NCBI GenBank assembly: GCA_037442025.1
Contig: JBBIRB010000029.1
Coordinates: 1-35,403 of the forward strand
DNA length: 35,403 nt
From: UBA2287 sp037442025
GTDB lineage: Bacteria > Bacteroidota > Bacteroidia > Bacteroidales > Tenuifilaceae
Direction of reading: 5' to 3'
The position numbers and the translations under genes were made by a program. The notes below the pieces were generated by a model. It did no database searches, was not told the DNA's origin, and saw only the letters and a list, made by a program, of their open reading frames with translations. Shown piece by piece: positions 1 to 9,122 of the stretch. Numbering within the stretch: position 1 is the first letter of the stretch; the number at the start of each line of letters is the position of its first letter.

Positions 1-383
1 AGCAGTCGTTAACTGAGTTGTGCCAGCAAGTTAGTTCTGACAAGGGATTTTCGATATTCTTTTCAATGAAAGGGGAGCTTATAAGGTATTTTCCTAAAAC
101 AGAACTGGGAGTGTTCAAACTTATTTACGATTTGGTTGAGGTACAAAAACAAGCCGACCCGGAATTGTCGTTAATTCTACATCTCACACTTTCGCCTGTT
201 TTAATAGAGATTACGTTTTCGACTATTAATTGCTCAAAATCTGATAACTTTAGCAGAATAATTGCCGGCCAATTCGAAAATATTTCTCAACACATTACAA
301 GTTTAAATGCCAACATACTTCAACCAGCCCCTTATTCTTTACAAATAGGTGTTTGTATGAAGACAACTCCATTACAACCATGA
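1..383 (+). CDS. C-terminal part of a degenerate sensor histidine kinase-like protein (5' end outside window)
   Basis: The frame is open to the left edge (first full codon at 3), so only about 126 C-terminal residues are present. The layout resembles the ATPase end of a NarL-partner sensor kinase: a helix ELGVFKLIYDLVEV where the N-box helix should be, paired beta strands (LSLILHLTL, VLIEITFS), and a last segment FENISQHITSLNANIL that lines up with the usual 'l.NI..Ri..LgG.l' end of such kinases. The N-box asparagine and the DxGxG glycines are not visible, so ATP binding looks lost or very divergent. The stop overlaps the start of the response regulator gene as ATGA (380-383), which implies translational coupling. 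Kinase identity is inferred from context and weak pattern; it could be a non-catalytic partner. Confidence 0.5.
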   Translation, partial: QSLTELCQQVSSDKGFSIFFSMKGELIRYFPKTELGVFKLIYDLVEVQKQADPELSLILHLTLSPVLIEITFSTINCSKSDNFSRIIAGQFENISQHITSLNANILQPAPYSLQIGVCMKTTPLQP

Positions 384-991
384 TTAAAGTATTAATAGTC
401 GACGACCATCCACTTATAGCCGAAGGGCTTCAAAATTCCCTCTCGGGCAACGGCTCCATTTCGGTTTGTGGAATTGCGCATAGCGCAAGAGAATGCATGG
501 CCCTTTTCAATGAATATAGGCCTGATGTTATTCTGCTCGATATAAAACTACCCGATGGTAGCGGTACCGAAATTAGCAAGGCAATAATTCAAACCAACCC
601 ACAGCAAAAAATTATTGCCCTTACTTCGTACAATCAGAAATATTATGTTCAGGAAATGATAAGGAATGGAGTGCAGGGATATTTACTAAAAAACGCCACT
701 CCTTCTGAGATAATTGAAGCTATTATTTGTGTAAGCGAAGGCGAAAATTATTTCTCCCCTGAAATTGAAAGGTTGCTGCACTCCAAATGCGACAATCAAA
801 TATTCCTTAGCAAACGAGAAATTGAGGTTTTGCATCTTATAGCCCAAGGCTTAACCAACGCCGAAATTGCCGATAAACTATTCATTAGCCCGTTTACTGC
901 CGATAGCCATCGAAAAAATTTAATTCTTAAACTCGGTGCTAAAAATACTGCCTCGTTAATTCATATAGCAAGTGCCGATGGTTTTATATAG
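380..991 (+). CDS. NarL/FixJ-family response regulator (REC + LuxR-type HTH)
   Basis: 203 residues. The receiver domain (about 1-120) shows the acidic pair D8/D9 in VDDHP, the phosphoacceptor D54 in ILLDIKLPDG, the switch threonine T82 and the conserved lysine K104 in YLLKNAT. A LuxR-type helix-turn-helix follows at about 138-203 (LSKREIEVLHLIAQG, then TNAEIADKLFIS). It should be a phosphorylation-controlled DNA-binding regulator in the cytoplasm. The start at 380 is preferred because REC domains begin with this MIKVLIVDDH pattern and because it forms an ATGA overlap with the upstream gene; the in-frame ATG at 353 lies inside that gene. All phosphorylation residues are present, in contrast to the degenerate upstream partner, so another kinase may act on it. 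Target genes are unknown. Confidence 0.92.
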   Translation: MIKVLIVDDHPLIAEGLQNSLSGNGSISVCGIAHSARECMALFNEYRPDVILLDIKLPDGSGTEISKAIIQTNPQQKIIALTSYNQKYYVQEMIRNGVQGYLLKNATPSEIIEAIICVSEGENYFSPEIERLLHSKCDNQIFLSKREIEVLHLIAQGLTNAEIADKLFISPFTADSHRKNLILKLGAKNTASLIHIASADGFI

Positions 992-1134
992 CACCCCAAA
1001 TTGCTATAAGAATATTGCAACACACTAAGCCAAACGGAGGGTTTAATATGTTTTAACTCAACAGCCCAAACCATTGGGAGAAGAGCGAAAACTGCCACTT
1101 TTAACCAAAAAAGGTATTAACGGCACCAATACAA

Positions 1135-1165
1135 TTGAATGGTTGCGGTTTTATTTCTATATTGC
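1135..1165 (+). promoter_or_regulatory. possible promoter for the AcpH-like gene
   Basis: TTG at 1135-1137 and TATATTG at 1158-1164 are separated by 20 bases. This approximates the Bacteroidota TTTG-N19-TAnnTTTG pattern, although the -7 box is one T short. It lies just upstream of the ATG at 1184. Nothing else was recognised in the 192-base gap 992-1183. Confidence 0.25.
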
Positions 1166-1183
1166 AGAGCAATTGGTTATTAT

Positions 1184-1849
1184 ATGAATTTTTTGGCCCA
1201 TTTGTACCTTTCTGGTGATGATGTCGATATTCGGCTTGGAAATTTTATTGGCGACCATGTTAAGGGCCGCTTTTTGAGCCGATATAGTGATGGTGTGCAA
1301 AGGGGTATTTTTCTTCATAGGGCTATCGACTATTTTACCGATAATCATACCTGCACTTCCGATATTAAACAGCACTTCCGAGAGGGCTATGGTAAATATG
1401 CGGGAGTTGTTGTCGACATTTTTTACGATCACTTTTTAGCCCATTACTGGGGATCATTTTCGCCCTACCCCCTTAAAAATTTCACTCGAAAGTTCTATTA
1501 TCAAATGGTGCAACGATACCGAGAGCTTCCCCGATCGGCCCGGAACATATTGCCATTTATAATTCAAAGCAATCGCCTTTACACATACCATAGCATTGAT
1601 GGTATTCGGAAGACCATGGAGATAATGAGCAGAACCACCTCATTGCCCGACCAAACCGACTATGCAATTAGCACACTACTAGAAAACTTCATTGAGATTC
1701 GAACCCAATTCCAACAATTCATTTCCGATATTATTGATTATATTGAAAGGGAGCATGGTATCGTCCCCTCTGGGTACAATCGCAAATTAATCGCGCCGGG
1801 CGCTATCGAACTTAAGGAGTATAAAGAGGAGGATGGTGAAGGCCCATAG
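1184..1849 (+). CDS. acpH: ACP phosphodiesterase-like protein (AcpH/DUF479 family)
   Basis: 221 residues. The start MNFLAHLYLS is the family's characteristic N-terminus, so the ATG at 1184 is chosen over the in-frame ATG at 1139. Family motifs seen: GNFIGDHVKG, GIFLHRAIDYFTD and DIFYDHFLAHYW, whose His and Asp residues probably bind metal. Characterised AcpH removes the 4'-phosphopantetheine group from acyl carrier protein; many homologues are untested, so substrate is inferred. Usual length is about 190-200 residues; the extra tail of about 20-30 residues is charged (KEYKEEDGEG). The last 63 bases are antisense to the 3' end of rodA on the other strand, leaving no room for a terminator between the converging genes. 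Confidence 0.75.
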   Translation: MNFLAHLYLSGDDVDIRLGNFIGDHVKGRFLSRYSDGVQRGIFLHRAIDYFTDNHTCTSDIKQHFREGYGKYAGVVVDIFYDHFLAHYWGSFSPYPLKNFTRKFYYQMVQRYRELPRSARNILPFIIQSNRLYTYHSIDGIRKTMEIMSRTTSLPDQTDYAISTLLENFIEIRTQFQQFISDIIDYIEREHGIVPSGYNRKLIAPGAIELKEYKEEDGEGP

Positions 1850-3202
1850 CGACGATCCACCGTAGCTAAAGAAAGGCAAAGGAATACCAATAACAGGGAA
1901 CAGCCCTATGGTCATGCCAATATTTATTAGAATGTGGAATGTAAAAACAGAGACAACCCCATAGCCATAAATGCGTGCAAATGCTTCTTTTTGCCGTTCG
2001 GCAATAGTAATTAAATGTAATAGGAAAAATAAAAACAACCCCAGCACTACAGCGGATCCAACAAAGCCCCACTCCTCACCAACGGTACAAAAAATAAAAT
2101 CGGTACTTTGCTCGGGTACAAAGTTGAATTTGGTTTGGGTTCCTTGCAAATAGCCCTTGCCAGCAAATCCGCCTGAGCCAATAGCAATTTTCGATTGGTT
2201 CACATTATAGCCATACCCTAAAGGGTCGGACTCTATGCCCAAGAGATCCATTATTCGTTCCCGATGATGCCTTTCGAGTACCCTGTGAAAAATATAATCG
2301 ACACTGAAACTGAATGCAGAAGTAACAACTAAAAAAAGTATGAAAAAAACTGCCAACTTAAGTTTGTTTAGGTAAGAATAAATAAGGGCAATTGGTAAAC
2401 TTATTGCTATAGGGATTAGAAGAAGATAATAAAGCGAAATGTTTACATTAAAAAACTCTGACACAGCAAAGAGTATTGCACCTAAGCCCACTACCGCAAC
2501 AGTGAATCGAAATGAATCGCGATAACGCTGTGAATACAATGCAAAAAGTAGCATTGTGAACAAGAAAAGACTAACTAATATTACAAACTTATTGAATACA
2601 AGGACTAGTATAAACAACAAGATCATAAATGCAATAAAAAGCATAAACCAGTGGGGCAACCCTTCGCGATAAAGTAAGAAAATGAAAGAGGTATAAACCA
2701 GCGCCGATCCTGTATCGTTTTGCAGAAGTATAAGTACCGATGGTATAAAAAGTATTATTGCAACCCTAACGAGCGATGTAAAAGTGAGCAACTTAAAATT
2801 ATAGGCACTCATTAGTTTGGCTAAGGCTAATGCTGTTGCAAACTTAGCAAACTCGGCAGGTTGGATTCTGAAACCCCCAATTTGAAACCACGATTTCGAT
2901 GCATTTATCTCAACACCCAAAAAAAGCACACCTACAAGAACAATCAATAACAGAATATAAATATAGTTGGCAAACACAAAGTAGAACCGGCTATCGACTA
3001 ACAGTACCACTATTGCAATAAAAACTGCAAACCCAATCCATAGCAATTGCGAACCATACCTTTGCGACAAATCGAATATGCTACTATGCTCCTCAGAATA
3101 AACAGCTGCATAAATATTCAACCACCCCATTAAAACGAGGGTCAGATAAACAAAGACCGTAGTCCAATCGAGGTTTCTTAATATGCTATTTCTTCTTTGC
3201 AC
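1787..3202 (-). CDS. rodA: rod shape-determining SEDS glycosyltransferase RodA
   Basis: 471 residues, a multi-pass membrane protein of the SEDS family that polymerises lipid II glycan strands in the elongasome with PBP2. The C-terminal family signatures are clear: FVPEQSTDFIF, GEEWGFVG and IGIPLPFFSYGGSSL. It is about 100 residues longer than E. coli RodA because of additional hydrophobic segments in the middle (about 175-300), a feature I associate with Bacteroidota RodA. The chosen start is GTG at 3200-3202, which gives QRRNSILRNLDW; no ATG occurs before residue 25. The start overlaps the end of mrdA by 17 bases, so translation is probably coupled. The 3' end overlaps the converging AcpH-like gene by 63 bases. 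Confidence 0.95.
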   Translation of the reverse strand: MQRRNSILRNLDWTTVFVYLTLVLMGWLNIYAAVYSEEHSSIFDLSQRYGSQLLWIGFAVFIAIVVLLVDSRFYFVFANYIYILLLIVLVGVLFLGVEINASKSWFQIGGFRIQPAEFAKFATALALAKLMSAYNFKLLTFTSLVRVAIILFIPSVLILLQNDTGSALVYTSFIFLLYREGLPHWFMLFIAFMILLFILVLVFNKFVILVSLFLFTMLLFALYSQRYRDSFRFTVAVVGLGAILFAVSEFFNVNISLYYLLLIPIAISLPIALIYSYLNKLKLAVFFILFLVVTSAFSFSVDYIFHRVLERHHRERIMDLLGIESDPLGYGYNVNQSKIAIGSGGFAGKGYLQGTQTKFNFVPEQSTDFIFCTVGEEWGFVGSAVVLGLFLFFLLHLITIAERQKEAFARIYGYGVVSVFTFHILINIGMTIGLFPVIGIPLPFFSYGGSSLWAFTILLFILLKFDSARRD

Positions 3203-5036
3203 GCCTATCGAGTAAGTTTGATTCCAGCATTCTTTCTTCTAACCAAGTTCTAGAAATATTTCCGTTTAAATACTTTTCAATCATTAAACTGGCAATGGGA
3301 GCAGCCCATGTTGCTCCAAAACCAGCATTTTCCACATAAACTGCTATTGCAATTTTTGGGTCATGCTTTGGAGCAAACGCAACAAATACTGAGTGGTCGT
3401 TTCCGTGTGGATTTTGCGATGTTCCGGTCTTGCCGCAAACCGTTATACCAGGAATTGCTGCAATTCGTCCTGTACTACCGCTACCCGGAGGGCCATTTAC
3501 AGCCATATCCATGCCCTCAACTACATAATTAAACCAAACCGAATCGATAGTAGATTGGTTCTTCATATTAAAGCGAGGTTCTATTCCATCCAACCCATCT
3601 ATTGCTTTAACAAGGTGGGGCGTGTAGTAATGGCCTCTATTAGCAATTACTGAAACCATATTGGCCATTTGCAGGGGGGTTGTACCCAATTCACCCTGAC
3701 CAATTGAGAGCGAAATGATAGTTAGAGAGCTCCACCCCCCCTTTCTGAAATACCTATCGTAGAACCCAATTGTTGGAACATTTCCCTGAAGTTCGTTGGG
3801 CTGATCGATATTGAGCCTATGGCCAAAGCCAAACGATTCAACATGCGATTTCCATGCAGAAAAGCCATTTTCTACAGACCCATATTTCTTGTTATCAATT
3901 ATATTCCTAAAAACATGGCAATAGTAGGTATTGCACGAGGCCTGAACAGAACCTATTAAATTGAGTGGTGACGGATGCTCATGGCACCCAACACCTCTAC
4001 CTACACGATAGGCGCCATCGCACGAGTATCGGGTCTCCGGGCGTACAACCCCTTCCTGTAGCCCAATTAATGCATTAACAATTTTAAACGTTGAGCCGGG
4101 CGGATAGAGGGCCATAAGCGCTCGATTGAAAAGTGGTTTGAGCGTATCGGCTTCTAACCTTCTGAAATTTGGACTACGTTCCCTTCCAACTAGCAAATCG
4201 GGTGGATAAGTTGGACTCGAAACCATTGCCAGCACTTCACCTGTTGCAGGATCGAGAGCCACTACAGACCCATACTTATTGGCCATAAGTTTTTCGCCAT
4301 ACTCCTGTAGCTGAGCATCGATTGTGCTAGTTAGGTTCCTGCCTAAAACAGCTGCAGTGTCGTATTTGCCTTCAGCGTAGGAACCTTTTATTCTGTTGTG
4401 AACATCGACCAAGAAGACACTTACACCTTTTCGTCCACGCAGTTCCTCCTCATAAGAACTTTCCAATCCACTAATTCCTATATAATCGCCCATTTGGTAA
4501 TAGGCATCGCGCTTAATAACTTTCTCGTTTACCTCGCCAACGTATCCCAACAAATGGGCCGCAATATTTTTAGGATATGCACGAAGCGTACGAGGTTGAA
4601 CATAAAAGCCAGGATACTTGAAGAGTTTTTCTTGAAGTACCCCATAAGCTTCGAGCGACATCTGCCTAACTAATATGGAGGGTTTGAAGTACGAATACGA
4701 TTTTGCTTCGCGTATACTCGCTATAAGAGACTCCTTGGGCAGGGCTAATATGTGGCAAAGTTCTGTTGTGTCGAAGGCTTTCACTTGCCTTGGTATTATC
4801 ATTAAGTCGTAAGCCACCTTGTTCGATACTAAAAGTTCACCATTCCTATCGAAAATTAAACCACGGGCAGGGTACTGAGTAATATATCGAAACACATTAT
4901 TACTTGCCGACATTTTATACGACCGGTCGGTAACCTGAAGAATAAATAACCTAACCAGAATGATGACAAAGGCTGCAACAAGAATTGCCACAATTACATT
5001 ACGCCGGCTAAAAGAATCGTTGTCTCCCACAATCAA
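3186..5036 (-). CDS. mrdA: penicillin-binding protein 2 (transpeptidase, elongasome)
   Basis: 616 residues, the usual size for PBP2. An N-terminal membrane anchor (about 13-34) is followed by the PBP dimerisation domain (about 50-220, with PARGLIFDRNGELL) and the transpeptidase domain. The three active-site motifs are present: STFK with S315, SCN at 367-369, and KTGTS starting at K536. It cross-links peptidoglycan during lateral wall growth with RodA as partner, and the rodA gene directly follows with a 17-base overlap. mreD ends only 6 bases upstream of this start, so the genes form one transcription unit. Confidence 0.95.
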   Translation of the reverse strand: MIVGDNDSFSRRNVIVAILVAAFVIILVRLFILQVTDRSYKMSASNNVFRYITQYPARGLIFDRNGELLVSNKVAYDLMIIPRQVKAFDTTELCHILALPKESLIASIREAKSYSYFKPSILVRQMSLEAYGVLQEKLFKYPGFYVQPRTLRAYPKNIAAHLLGYVGEVNEKVIKRDAYYQMGDYIGISGLESSYEEELRGRKGVSVFLVDVHNRIKGSYAEGKYDTAAVLGRNLTSTIDAQLQEYGEKLMANKYGSVVALDPATGEVLAMVSSPTYPPDLLVGRERSPNFRRLEADTLKPLFNRALMALYPPGSTFKIVNALIGLQEGVVRPETRYSCDGAYRVGRGVGCHEHPSPLNLIGSVQASCNTYYCHVFRNIIDNKKYGSVENGFSAWKSHVESFGFGHRLNIDQPNELQGNVPTIGFYDRYFRKGGWSSLTIISLSIGQGELGTTPLQMANMVSVIANRGHYYTPHLVKAIDGLDGIEPRFNMKNQSTIDSVWFNYVVEGMDMAVNGPPGSGSTGRIAAIPGITVCGKTGTSQNPHGNDHSVFVAFAPKHDPKIAIAVYVENAGFGATWAAPIASLMIEKYLNGNISRTWLEERMLESNLLDRRAKKK

Positions 5037-5042
5037 AACAAA

Positions 5043-5546
5043 TTACCTGCGAGCAAAAAGATACTGCCCCAGCAGTATAAAAAAGGATGTAGCAATGGTG
5101 CTCAGAATTATCCGCCAGAGGGTATGAAAAAAACCAGAAAAGGTGAACGACTCAATAAAGAATAGCACAAAATGATGCACTAAAACCATAATAATAACGT
5201 AGCGTAGGGCCCAAGAAAAGCCGAAGTTTTCAACATTTAAATATCCTCTCTTTTCAACATCGCCCTTTATATTCATATAATTAAGCAAGTAGTGACGTAT
5301 GAAAGCCATAAAAACCATTGCCGATGCATGCATACCCAGGGTGCCCATGAATGAGTCGATAGAGATACCTAAAAGAAACGAGAGCGATAATAAAAGCCAG
5401 CCAGGAGTTTCGAACGGGAGGATAAGAATAAAAACAAGGTATATATATGGATTTATGTATCCCCCCAGATTTACTGTATTGAACACAAAAATCTGAAGAA
5501 AAACGAGAATCAGCAAGAGAATAAGTAATTTAGGAATCTCCCTCAT
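5043..5546 (-). CDS. mreD: rod shape-determining protein MreD
   Basis: 167 residues with about five hydrophobic segments and little else conserved, typical of MreD. It is an inner-membrane part of the elongasome linking MreC, RodA and PBP2. Identification rests on hydrophobicity, length, and position between mreC and mrdA. The start overlaps the mreC stop as ATGA (5543-5546), indicating translational coupling. Confidence 0.88.
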   Translation of the reverse strand: MREIPKLLILLLILVFLQIFVFNTVNLGGYINPYIYLVFILILPFETPGWLLLSLSFLLGISIDSFMGTLGMHASAMVFMAFIRHYLLNYMNIKGDVEKRGYLNVENFGFSWALRYVIIMVLVHHFVLFFIESFTFSGFFHTLWRIILSTIATSFFILLGQYLFARR

Positions 5547-6358
5547 GGTTGCCCAATTGTTTTTTCTTCTTCTAAATAGTTATTTTTAACAACCCACACC
5601 TGGTCGAGTTTACGAAAATCGTTAGTAAGCGCAACCCGAATTTTAATGAAATTCCCCGACGATTTATCAACCTCCGCAATGGTTCCTAATGTTATGTCGG
5701 CAGGAAAGATTGAGGAGAAACCGCTTGTAACTATGGTGTCGCCAAGTGCAACGTCAACATGAATTGGAATATCAGCGAGTTGTGCATATCGGTAGTCCTT
5801 TCCATCCCAATACATTGATCCGAAGTATCGATTCTTTTTTACTCTGGCCGACACTCGCAAATCGACATTAAGCAAGGATATTACCGAAGAAAAGTTGGAA
5901 CTAACAGAAGTAACTATTCCAACAACTCCACTTGTAGTAACAACACCCATTTCGTGGACTATCCCCTGATTTTTTCCAACATTTAGCAGCAAATTATTAT
6001 ACTGTTTGTTAACCGAGTTGCTGATAATACGGGCGGGGGTGTAGGCAAAGCGCCCTTGTGTTGAAGTGTCGATAAAGTGCTTAAACTGCTCCTCGATTAA
6101 TGCCGTAGCATGAGTTAACTGCTGTTGGAGTTCAATATTTTCCTTTACTAGTTGCTGATTGGTTTCAATCAGATCGAAGTAGCGGGCAACTCTATCGACC
6201 CTAGAACTCACAATGCCAAGCGCTCCCCTTGTTATGCTTCCAAAAGCGGCTCTTTGAAAATAGTTCGATTTAGCAACAAGCCATATCGATAACCCCTCAA
6301 AAAGAAGGAAAAGTAAAACGAATTGGTATTGTACTATGAATCGAAAAAGAGTTTTCAT
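5543..6358 (-). CDS. mreC: rod shape-determining protein MreC
   Basis: 271 residues. One N-terminal membrane segment (about 10-30) is followed by a coiled coil (about 62-90, LIETNQQLVKENIELQQQL) and the beta-rich periplasmic MreC domain (about 105-260), which contains NVGKNQGIVHEMGVV and GDTIVTSG-type strands. It scaffolds PBP2/RodA in the periplasm and couples them to MreB. mreB ends 17 bases upstream and mreD overlaps by 4 bases. Confidence 0.93.
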   Translation of the reverse strand: MKTLFRFIVQYQFVLLFLLFEGLSIWLVAKSNYFQRAAFGSITRGALGIVSSRVDRVARYFDLIETNQQLVKENIELQQQLTHATALIEEQFKHFIDTSTQGRFAYTPARIISNSVNKQYNNLLLNVGKNQGIVHEMGVVTTSGVVGIVTSVSSNFSSVISLLNVDLRVSARVKKNRYFGSMYWDGKDYRYAQLADIPIHVDVALGDTIVTSGFSSIFPADITLGTIAEVDKSSGNFIKIRVALTNDFRKLDQVWVVKNNYLEEEKTIGQP

Positions 6359-6375
6359 CCCTTACATCAAATTTT

Positions 6376-7398
6376 CTATCGCATTAAGAATGGGAATTTA
6401 TCGATATTCTTTAGTGCGATACCTGTTCCGCGAGCAACAGCATGAAGTGGGTCTTCGGCCACTACAAAAGGAATATTAATTTTTTCAGTAAGGCGTCTAT
6501 CGAGTCCGCGCAACAGAGCACCTCCACCCGCCAGATATATTCCTTTTTGAACAATATCGGCATAGAGTTCAGGGGGTGTTTGCTCCAATACGCTCAGAAT
6601 GGCTGTTTCCACCTTCGAAAGCGACTTGTCGAGGCAATGTGCAATTTCCTGGTATGATATGGGAATCTCAATTGGCAAAGCTGTCATAAGGTTAGGCCCG
6701 CGCACAATGAAGTCGGCAGGGGGGTTGTCCAGATCGGGAAGCGCTGAGCCAACCCTTATTTTAATGTCTTCTGCGGTGCGCTCGCCAATTTTAATATTAT
6801 GCTGGTGGCGCATATATGCCTGAATATCGGCTGTAAATCCATCTCCTGCAATTCGAATTGATTTATTACAAACAATCCCTCCAAGTGCAATTACGGCGAT
6901 TTCGGTAGTTCCTCCTCCAATATCAACAACCATACTTCCTTCGGGAGCCAAAACATCAATTCCAATTCCCAGCGAAGCAGCCATGGGCTCATAAATCATA
7001 TAAACATCTCTTCCTCCAGCATGCTCCGATGAGTCGCGAACAGCCCTAATCTCCACCTCGGTGCTACCACTTGGTATGCAGACCACCATGCGTAATGAAG
7101 GGGTAAAGAACTTATTTTTAGTATTAATCATTTTAATCATCCCCCTAATCATCTGCTCTGCAGCATTGAAGTCGGCAATAACGCCATCGCGGAGGGGCCT
7201 GATGGTTCGAATGCTTTCGTGGGTTTTTCCGTGCATTTGCCTTGCTTTTTCGCCAATTGCAATAAGTTTTCCCGTTGCCTGATCAATTGCAACGATTGAA
7301 GGCTCATCCACAACAATTTTGTCGTTATAAATGATAATTGTATTGGCCGTTCCAAGGTCAATTGCTAGTTCCTGTGTAAAGAAAGAGAAGAGTCCCAT
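6376..7398 (-). CDS. mreB: actin-like rod shape-determining protein MreB
   Basis: 340 residues, typical for MreB. Actin-fold nucleotide-binding motifs are visible: phosphate 1 (AIDLGTANT), phosphate 2 (VVDIGGGTTEIAV) and the adenosine motif (YLAGGGALLRGLDRRL). Its filaments under the inner membrane guide the lateral cell-wall machinery, so the cells are probably rod-shaped. The gene begins 20 bases after purH and leads mreC-mreD-mrdA-rodA; no separate promoter is evident in the 20-base gap, so it is probably transcribed from upstream of or within purH. Confidence 0.96.
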   Translation of the reverse strand: MGLFSFFTQELAIDLGTANTIIIYNDKIVVDEPSIVAIDQATGKLIAIGEKARQMHGKTHESIRTIRPLRDGVIADFNAAEQMIRGMIKMINTKNKFFTPSLRMVVCIPSGSTEVEIRAVRDSSEHAGGRDVYMIYEPMAASLGIGIDVLAPEGSMVVDIGGGTTEIAVIALGGIVCNKSIRIAGDGFTADIQAYMRHQHNIKIGERTAEDIKIRVGSALPDLDNPPADFIVRGPNLMTALPIEIPISYQEIAHCLDKSLSKVETAILSVLEQTPPELYADIVQKGIYLAGGGALLRGLDRRLTEKINIPFVVAEDPLHAVARGTGIALKNIDKFPFLMR

Positions 7399-7418
7399 AT
7401 TATTAATCTTTAAATCGT

Positions 7419-8951
7419 TTAATGTTTAAAATGACGAATTCCTGTAATTACCATCGACAATCCATGTGTATTACAGAAATCTATCGATTCATTATCGCGT
7501 ACTGACCCCCCTGGCTGGATAACGGCTGAAACACCAGCTGCATGAGCAATTTCAACGCAATCGGGGAAAGGGAAAAATGCATCGGAAGCCATAACTGCTC
7601 CTTCAAGCGAATGCCCAAAGGCTTTTGCCTTTTCAATGGCATGCTTTAGGGCATCGACCCGCGAAGTTTCGCCTACCCCGCTTGCCAACAACTGTGCGTT
7701 TTTTGCAAGCACTATGGCATTCGACTTGGAATGCTTTACAATTCGATTGGCAAATAGCAAATCGGCTATTTCCTGTTCCGATGGATTTTTTGTGGTTGCT
7801 ACTTTTAAATCGGCAGGAACCTCCGATTTATTATCGGATTCCTGAACCAATACGCCACCCAAAATACTCCTATACTGAAGTTTAGAAACGATTGGGTCTT
7901 TAAACTTCAAAATTATTCTATTCTTCTTTGCGCACAAGATGGTTAAGGCAGATGAAATATAATTGGGGGATATAATAACCTCAAAAAATAACTTTTCCAT
8001 CTCTTTTGCCGTTTCCTCATCAACCGGGCAATTAGAAACAATTACGCCCCCGAAAGCTGAAACGGGGTCGCCAGCAAGGGCCAAGCGCCATGCCTCAATG
8101 AGCGAATCATTTGTGGCCAAGCCACATGCGTTATTGTGCTTCAGAATTGCAATGGTTGGCTGTTCGAATTCTGCAATCAGATTAATGGCAGCATCAATAT
8201 CCAACAAGTTATTGTACGAAACCTCCTTGCCATTCAACTGTTCAAAATGATTTTCGAAGTTGCCGTAGAAAAACCCGTTTTGATGCGGATTCTCACCGTA
8301 ACGAAGGGGCTTCATATTTGTGCAGCTGAGTTTGAATGTAGAAGGTGGGGTTGATCCTGCAAAGTAAGAGTATATAGCCATATCGTAGTGGCTCGATACA
8401 TTAAAGGCTTCAAGGGCAAAGGCTTTTCTGGTTTCTAGGTCGGTATGCCCATTGCCATTTTCCAGGAAATTTATAAGTTGTGGATACTGATTGCGCGATG
8501 AAACGATTAAAACATCGTTATAGTTTTTTGCAGCTGCCCTAATGAGCGAAATTCCACCAATATCAATTTTCTCAATAATTTCGTTGTTGTCACCCCCCTT
8601 TTTCACGGTTTCCTCAAAGGGATAGAGATCAACAATTACCAAATCGAACTGGGGAATATCGAATTGGGTAAGTTGGGCAAGGTCGTTTGGGTTGTCTGTG
8701 CGTGCCAGTATGCCCCCGAATACTTTAGGGTGCAGTGTTTTAACCCTTCCTCCTAAAATTGATGGGTATCCTGTTAGGTCTTCTACGGATTTTGCATCAA
8801 CTCCTAATTCTTTAATAAAATTTAGAGTTCCACCCGTTGAAAAAATTGAAACACCCTGCTTGCTAAGCAGTTCAACGATTGATGAAAGATTGTCCTTATA
8901 GTAAACGGATATTAATGCTTTTTTAATTTGCTTAAACGAATTCAACCCCAT
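7419..8951 (-). CDS. purH: bifunctional AICAR transformylase / IMP cyclohydrolase PurH
   Basis: 510 residues, typical size. The N-terminal IMP cyclohydrolase (MGS-like) domain (about 1-190) has FSTGGT and GGRVKTLHPKVFGGIL; the C-terminal AICAR transformylase domain (about 195-510) has LRYGENPHQ and LKHNNACGLA. It performs the last two steps of de novo IMP synthesis using 10-formyl-tetrahydrofolate, which links it metabolically to thyA/folA elsewhere in the window. It is the first gene of the unit running into mreB and the elongasome genes. No convincing promoter was found in the A/T-rich 261-base upstream gap. Confidence 0.96.
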   Translation of the reverse strand: MGLNSFKQIKKALISVYYKDNLSSIVELLSKQGVSIFSTGGTLNFIKELGVDAKSVEDLTGYPSILGGRVKTLHPKVFGGILARTDNPNDLAQLTQFDIPQFDLVIVDLYPFEETVKKGGDNNEIIEKIDIGGISLIRAAAKNYNDVLIVSSRNQYPQLINFLENGNGHTDLETRKAFALEAFNVSSHYDMAIYSYFAGSTPPSTFKLSCTNMKPLRYGENPHQNGFFYGNFENHFEQLNGKEVSYNNLLDIDAAINLIAEFEQPTIAILKHNNACGLATNDSLIEAWRLALAGDPVSAFGGVIVSNCPVDEETAKEMEKLFFEVIISPNYISSALTILCAKKNRIILKFKDPIVSKLQYRSILGGVLVQESDNKSEVPADLKVATTKNPSEQEIADLLFANRIVKHSKSNAIVLAKNAQLLASGVGETSRVDALKHAIEKAKAFGHSLEGAVMASDAFFPFPDCVEIAHAAGVSAVIQPGGSVRDNESIDFCNTHGLSMVITGIRHFKH

Positions 8952-9122
8952 TTGGCAACATTACTTTTTGTAGACCACAAAAATGGGTAAAAGCTTTGAT
9001 AAATCTAGTGCTTAGAACCAAGTTTTTTCTTTCTTTTTAATAAAAAATTGTATTTCTATCCTGACCATTATAATCGCCCAACAGTCGCAATGTAAGTTCC
9101 AGCTATACATACAATTAAATTA

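Noticed and set aside
353..379. In-frame upstream ATG for the response regulator
   Set aside because: It lies inside the preceding gene; REC domains start at MIKVLIVDDH and ATG 380 gives an ATGA coupling.
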